Source of the DNA: Aeromicrobium phoceense
Lineage (GTDB): Bacteria; Actinomycetota; Actinomycetes; Propionibacteriales; Nocardioidaceae
Assembly (NCBI RefSeq): GCF_013868155.1
Contig: NZ_JACEOG010000001.1
Coordinates: 2,108,001-2,172,000 of the forward strand
Length of the DNA: 64,000 nucleotides
Direction of reading: 5' to 3'
The notes beneath the pieces were generated by a model that did no database searches, was not told where the DNA came from, and was given only the letters and a program-made list of their open reading frames with translations. This document shows positions 60,083 through 64,000 of the stretch, in pieces. Made by a program: the position numbers and the translations under genes. Positions within the stretch are counted from its first letter, which is position 1; the number at the start of each line of letters is the position of its first letter.

Positions 60083-61167
60083 CGTCGCTCCACCGCGTGC
60101 CGGTGATCCTGATCAGTGGCATCGAGGAGGAGCCCATGGCGGCCGCGGCGATCGCACTGCAGTGGGACCTGCCTCGTGCCGTCTCGGTGCGGCACGTCGT
60201 CGATCCGGAGCGCGAGGTCCTGTGGCGGATCGTCAGTGACGTGACCGGCATCGTCGAACGGATCGAGATCGACGTCGAGCACGCCTGCGTGAGCTGCGCG
60301 ATCCGTGAGGACGTCGTCCCCACGCTCGAGCGCCTGGGCGCGGACGGGCGCTGGGAGACGATCATCGCCCAGCTGCCCGTGACGGCCGAGGCGGTGCAGG
60401 TCTGCCGCGTGATCGGCTGGGCATCCGAGGACGTGCCCCACGTCCGCATCGCCGCGTCGTTGGTGGCGCTGTCCAGTGACGGACTCCTCGACGACCTCCT
60501 GGGTGGCGACATCATGAGCGAGCGCGACTTGCCCGTGCGTGCCGACGACAACCGCGGGGTCGCCGAGGTGGCCTGCGCCATGGTCGAGTACGCCGACGTC
60601 ATCGCGGTGGGGGACGGGCTCGACGACGACGAGTGCGACGTCCTCGTGGCCCTCGCCCGCCCCGGTGTCCCCGTCGCCGAGTCGTTCAGCCAGGTCGACG
60701 CCCGTCCGCTCGAGGTGGGCGTGCACGACCACCGCCGCAACGAGTCGTGGGTGACGGAGGTCCGTCGTGACGCCCTGCCCACCCGTGAGCTGCACGCGGC
60801 CTGGGTGCTGGACTTCGCGTCCGACCGCCCGTTCCACCCCGATCGGCTCCGGGAGGCGATCGCCCTGCTCGGCGGCGGTCCCCGGCGGTCCCGCGGGTGC
60901 TTCTGGCTGCCGAGCCGGCCCGGACAGGTCTGCGCGTGGGACGGCGCCGGCGGCCAGCTCAGCGTGGGATCCACCGAGACCTGGGGCAGTCAGCGGCCGT
61001 TGACCCGCATCACCGTCGTCGGCATCGACGACGGTCGTGACGAGCTCGAGCGTGCCTTCGCCTCGTGCGTGCTGACCGATGCCGAGATGCACGAGCGCGG
61101 CCCGTACTGGGAGGTGGCACGGGACGGCTTCGAGTCCTGGCTCGGCCCCATTCGCCGCGCAGCCTGA
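60079..61167 (+). CDS. COG0523 (CobW/YciC-like) protein with a lost P-loop
   Basis: 362 residues. Overall layout is that of zinc-metallochaperone GTPases of the COG0523 family: N-terminal alpha/beta domain starting VPVILISG, a cysteine motif CVSCA (Cys70, Cys73; usual form CxCC), and a CobW C-terminal-like domain with [20 protein letters not shown]. However the Walker A, normally GxLGAGKTT, reads GIEEEPMAA, and no NKxD-type guanine motif is visible. So GTP binding is probably lost. Position inside a Zur-controlled operon implies a role in zinc sparing; exact function unknown. Confidence 0.8.
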   Translation: MTSLHRVPVILISGIEEEPMAAAAIALQWDLPRAVSVRHVVDPEREVLWRIVSDVTGIVERIEIDVEHACVSCAIREDVVPTLERLGADGRWETIIAQLPVTAEAVQVCRVIGWASEDVPHVRIAASLVALSSDGLLDDLLGGDIMSERDLPVRADDNRGVAEVACAMVEYADVIAVGDGLDDDECDVLVALARPGVPVAESFSQVDARPLEVGVHDHRRNESWVTEVRRDALPTRELHAAWVLDFASDRPFHPDRLREAIALLGGGPRRSRGCFWLPSRPGQVCAWDGAGGQLSVGSTETWGSQRPLTRITVVGIDDGRDELERAFASCVLTDAEMHERGPYWEVARDGFESWLGPIRRAA

Positions 61168-61200
61168 GCAGACCCCGACCACTTACCTGAGGAGCCACCC

Positions 61201-61377
61201 ATGGCCGTACCCAAGCGCCGCACGTCCCGTAGCAACACCCGTCACCGCCGCTCGGCGTGGAAGGCCACCCCGGCCGACCTCGTGCCCATCGAGGTCGAGG
61301 GCCGGATCCACCGCGTCCCGCGTCGGCTCGTTCGCGCCGCCCACCTCGGCCTGCTCCGCCTCGACGACCGCCTCTGA
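61201..61377 (+). CDS. rpmF2: 50S ribosomal protein L32, zinc-independent form
   Basis: 58 residues, [20 protein letters not shown] ... ending [16 protein letters not shown]. The N-terminal half is L32; the C-terminal CxxC pairs of zinc-binding L32 are absent. GAGGAGCC lies eight bases ahead of the ATG. Last gene of the forward zinc-limitation operon. Confidence 0.93.
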   Translation: MAVPKRRTSRSNTRHRRSAWKATPADLVPIEVEGRIHRVPRRLVRAAHLGLLRLDDRL

Positions 61378-61692
61378 GCGTCGCGCAAGCTCTCGGAGGC
61401 TCACCGCGTGCCCGCGCGGGATGTGGACGCCCACCGGGGTAAACTGCCACTGTCAGGGCGTCTTCCATGCCCAGCCGGTCTGCGCTGGGTCGAAGGCACA
61501 ACGGACACCAGTGGGTGTCGGCCGACCGCGGCGCGGCGGCTCTCGCTCCTCATCTGGTTCCCAGATCTGCGGCTGCTCGGGTGGCCGCTCCCTCGGTTCG
61601 TCAGCCGCGTGGCGACCGAGCAGTGACCTCGTGAGAGGTCCCGTGGTGCTGCCGCCGAGAAGTGGTCAGCACGTCACTCAGAGGAGAGAAGT
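61378..61692 (+). other. Intergenic region before the SNF2 gene
   Basis: About 315 bases. Holds a possible -10 TAAACT (61440-61445) without a good -35, and a small hairpin CCCAGC...GCTGGG (61470-61489). No protein with recognisable features and no long repeat seen; the short reading frames here have no ribosome sites or codon bias supporting them. Probably a long leader of the SNF2 gene. Confidence 0.5.
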
Positions 61693-63813
61693 TTGGCCAG
61701 ACGAGGCCGGAGTCGGTCAAGCTCCACCGGGGCCGCACCCCGAAGCCAGCGCGGTGGACGTGGCGTCGAGAACGAGGGCATCATCCCGGTGCTCGCCCGC
61801 GCCGTGCGCGAGGTCGAGGCGGGCGTCCAGCGCAGTCGCGCCAACTCCTCGATCCGGACGAAGTTCCAGACCGTCGCACTGCTGGCGCGCGAGGAGCGTA
61901 CGCGCGTCAAGACCGCCACGACCCTGACCGAGTCCCAGCGCGCCGAACAGCTCAAGCGACTCGACGGCATCGGGACGATCCTGGCGAAGACCGCGGCCCT
62001 GGACTCCACGTTGCTGTCGCTGCTCGCCGAGGACGCCGAGGTGTCCGATGCGGCCAAGGAGCTCAGGCGCGACATGCTGATCGCGGCAGGCGTCGAGCTC
62101 CCCGACGAGCCGGAGCCGCCGGTCGAGGAGGACCTCGCGCCTGCGGCCGGCCGACAGGTGGTTCCCCAGTCGGTCATCTCCCGCCGGCTGGCCGACCCCT
62201 TCCTCGCGCCACAGTTCGAGACCGTCGAGCGCCGCACGCCGCCGCCCCGTCGCCTGGCCAGCTGGGAGCTGATCGGGCCGCTGCTCTCGTCGTTCGAGCG
62301 CGCCTCCAGCGGCTCGGCCGCCTGCATGGACCTGCCCGACCCGATTCCGGTTCCCGTGCCGGACGGCAAGGAGCTGATGCGCCACCAGGCCGAGCTCGTC
62401 GCCGCCGCAGCCGAGGGGCACCGGACCTTCCTGCTGGCCGACGAGCCCGGACTGGGCAAGACGGCCCAGGCGCTCCTGGCGGCGCAGGCCGCGAACGCCT
62501 ACCCGCTGCTCGTGGTGGTCCCGAGCGTCGTGAAGTCCAACTGGGCCCGCGAGGCGGCCATGTGGACCCCGCAGCACAAGTCCACGGTCATCCAGGGCGA
62601 CGGCGACACGATCGACGGATTCGCCGACATCGTCATCGTCAACTACGAGGTGCTGGACCGGCACGTCGGCTGGCTCGGCGACCTGGGGTTCCGCGGGATG
62701 GTCCTCGACGAGGCGCACTTCATCAAGAACAAGTCGTCACAGCGCTCTCAGCACGTCCTGCAGCTGTCCGAGCGCATCCGTTCCCGCACCACCCGCCCGT
62801 TGCTGATGGCCCTGACCGGCACCCCGCTGATCAACGACATCGAGGACTTCCGCGCCATCTGGCAGTACCTGGGCTGGATCGACGAGAAGAAGCCCCGTCC
62901 CGAGCTGCTGCACGCGCTCGAGGACACGGGACTGACACCGCTCGACCCGGGCTTCTTCCCCGCGGCCCGATCCCGGGTCATCGACATGGGCATCGTCCGC
63001 CGCCGCAAGGTCGAGGTCGCCGCCGACATCCCGGCCCGGCGCATCGCCGACCTCCGGGTGGAGCTCGACGACGAGGCCGGACGCTCGATCCGCGCTGCCG
63101 AGCGTGAGCTCGTCCAACGCTTGGTCTCGCGGTACGAGCAGGCGCTCGAGACCCGTGGTTCCGTCGGGTCGTCCGAGGACGTCGATCACGACCTCGTGCG
63201 CCGGATCGCCGCCCGGGAGCGGGAGGAGTCGGCGAAGACCGAGGAGAACGTCTTCGCGATGATGCGGCGCATCGGCCAGGCGAAGGCCGGCCTCGCCGCC
63301 GACTACACCGCGCAGCTGGCCCACAGCGTCGGCAAGGTCGTCTTCTTCGCCAAGCACGTCGACGTGATGGACGTGGCCGAGAAGACCTTCGAGAAGCGGG
63401 GCATCCGGTACTCGTCGATCCGCGGCAACCAGACGCCGTCGGCGCGGCAGAAGAGCATCGACGCCTTCGTCAACGATCCCGACGTGGCCGTCGTGGTCTG
63501 CTCGCTGTCGGCCGCCGGCGTGGGCGTGAACCTCCAGGTCGCGTCGGACATGGTGCTCGCCGAGCTGTCCTGGACCGACGCGGAGCAGACCCAGGCCATT
63601 GACCGGGTGCACCGCATCGGCCAGGACGAGCCCGTCACCGCGTGGCGGATCATCGCCTCGCGGACGATCGACACCAAGATCGTCGAGCTCATCGACAGCA
63701 AGGCGGGCCTCGCCGCCCGGGCACTCGACGGCTCCGACGAGGAAGTCGTCGACTCGGCCGACGTTCAGCTGGAGACCCTCGTCGCCCTGCTGACCGACGC
63801 ACTCACCTCCTGA
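61693..63813 (+). CDS. SNF2-family DNA-dependent ATPase (SMARCAL1/HARP-like)
   Basis: 706 residues from a TTG start that has AGGAGAG (61682-61688) four bases upstream. N-terminal ~200 residues are basic then helical with no recognised domain. The SNF2 motor follows: motif I ADEPGLGKTAQALL (Lys256), Ia VVVPSVVKSNW, II VLDEAHFIKN (339-342 DEAH), III LTGTPLIND; second lobe with VVFFAKHVDVMDV, SIRGNQTPSARQ and V/VI LSAAGVGVNLQ and QAIDRVHRIGQ. Translocates on double-stranded DNA in repair, fork or restriction systems; its partner genes, if any, are outside the window. Confidence 0.9.
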   Translation: MARRGRSRSSSTGAAPRSQRGGRGVENEGIIPVLARAVREVEAGVQRSRANSSIRTKFQTVALLAREERTRVKTATTLTESQRAEQLKRLDGIGTILAKTAALDSTLLSLLAEDAEVSDAAKELRRDMLIAAGVELPDEPEPPVEEDLAPAAGRQVVPQSVISRRLADPFLAPQFETVERRTPPPRRLASWELIGPLLSSFERASSGSAACMDLPDPIPVPVPDGKELMRHQAELVAAAAEGHRTFLLADEPGLGKTAQALLAAQAANAYPLLVVVPSVVKSNWAREAAMWTPQHKSTVIQGDGDTIDGFADIVIVNYEVLDRHVGWLGDLGFRGMVLDEAHFIKNKSSQRSQHVLQLSERIRSRTTRPLLMALTGTPLINDIEDFRAIWQYLGWIDEKKPRPELLHALEDTGLTPLDPGFFPAARSRVIDMGIVRRRKVEVAADIPARRIADLRVELDDEAGRSIRAAERELVQRLVSRYEQALETRGSVGSSEDVDHDLVRRIAAREREESAKTEENVFAMMRRIGQAKAGLAADYTAQLAHSVGKVVFFAKHVDVMDVAEKTFEKRGIRYSSIRGNQTPSARQKSIDAFVNDPDVAVVVCSLSAAGVGVNLQVASDMVLAELSWTDAEQTQAIDRVHRIGQDEPVTAWRIIASRTIDTKIVELIDSKAGLAARALDGSDEEVVDSADVQLETLVALLTDALTS

Positions 63814-63819
63814 CGACCC

Positions 63820-64000
63820 TCACGCCGGCGGTGCGGCGCTCGTGATGCCTCGCACGGCCTCGCGCAGCGCGTGGTGTGCGAGCGTGCTGTCGAGTCGGTC
63901 CGCACTGAGCAGCAGCTTCGCGGGCAGGTCGACGACGCAGATCCTGACCAGGGCGACGGCTCGGCGGTCGGTGCGCTGCCAGAGCTGCTCGGCGAGACGC
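63820..64000 (-). CDS. C-terminal part of an unidentified gene (truncated by window edge)
   Basis: Reverse-strand frame open to the window end; 59 residues visible, RLAEQLWQRTDRRAVALVRI ... ending HHALREAVRGITSAAPPA. GC3 bias on this frame supports coding. It converges on the SNF2 gene with six bases between stops. No family recognised from the tail. Confidence 0.6.
   Translation of the reverse strand, partial: RLAEQLWQRTDRRAVALVRICVVDLPAKLLLSADRLDSTLAHHALREAVRGITSAAPPA

Overview
The window is a 64 kb piece of a very GC-rich actinobacterial chromosome. WhiA, RbpA, OpcA, the uvrA-uvrC-rapZ-yvcK-whiA-gap-pgk-tpiA-secG order, the sufR-sufB-sufD-Rieske-sufC-sufS-sufU-sufT order and a FadE24/FadE23-like pair all fit Actinomycetota. 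The overall gene set suggests a Nocardioidaceae-like organism (Aeromicrobium or Nocardioides), but the genus is inference. It is mostly core chromosome: no insertion sequence, prophage, CRISPR array or integrase was seen.

Layout. 1-10.6 kb (+): nucleotide excision repair (uvrA partial, uvrC), cell-envelope and regulatory genes (rapZ, yvcK-like, whiA), triose-phosphate glycolysis (gap, pgk, tpiA), secG and rbpA, closed by a strong hairpin shared with the convergent block. 10.7-18.7 kb (-): tkt-tal-pgi-zwf-opcA-pgl, a pentose-phosphate operon. 18.8-23.1 kb: heme O/heme A synthesis (ctaB, ctaA) with an ABC-2 exporter. 23.2-25.8 kb: LigC-type DNA ligase, a DUF2510 membrane protein and a stand-alone LigD-type polymerase/primase. 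25.8-27.2 kb: a secreted protein and a lipoprotein of unknown function. 27.3-33.8 kb: the whole SUF Fe-S operon under SufR. 34-36.9 kb: an ABC-F ATPase with a leader peptide, SURF1, DUF3099 and dodecin. 36.9-43.3 kb: serB, ABC ATPase, NfeD, an SPFH protein, a lytic transglycosylase, PEBP, an rRNA/tRNA methyltransferase and def. 43.4-47.4 kb: acyl-CoA dehydrogenase pair, zinc alcohol dehydrogenase, FKBP. 47.4-54.5 kb: hrpA, CPBP protease, zinc metallopeptidase, DUF937, DUF445. 54.5-58.4 kb: DnaA-box-like cluster, candidate ncRNA, tRNA-Leu(GAG), secreted GH3 glycosidase, YeaQ-like protein. 58.5-61.4 kb: Fur/Zur regulator and a zinc-starvation set of cysteine-free ribosomal proteins (S14, L33, L28, L31, L36, L32) around a Zur-like box, with a COG0523 protein that has lost its P-loop. 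61.7-63.8 kb: an SNF2 ATPase. A partial reverse-strand gene ends the window.

Regulatory style. At least fourteen coding starts, plus one leader-peptide start, have a TANNNT-like -10 hexamer exactly 5-7 bases upstream of the start codon. This predicts leaderless mRNAs on a large scale, including one divergent pair whose two -10 elements overlap. No wholly new multi-gene system is evident. The observations most worth following up are the P-loop-less COG0523 protein in the zinc-free ribosome operon, the leaderless leader peptide ahead of the ABC-F gene, the long palindrome after the suf operon, the DnaA-box-like cluster with a promoter-terminator-delimited RNA before tRNA-Leu, and the inverted-repeat operator ahead of the acyl-CoA dehydrogenases.
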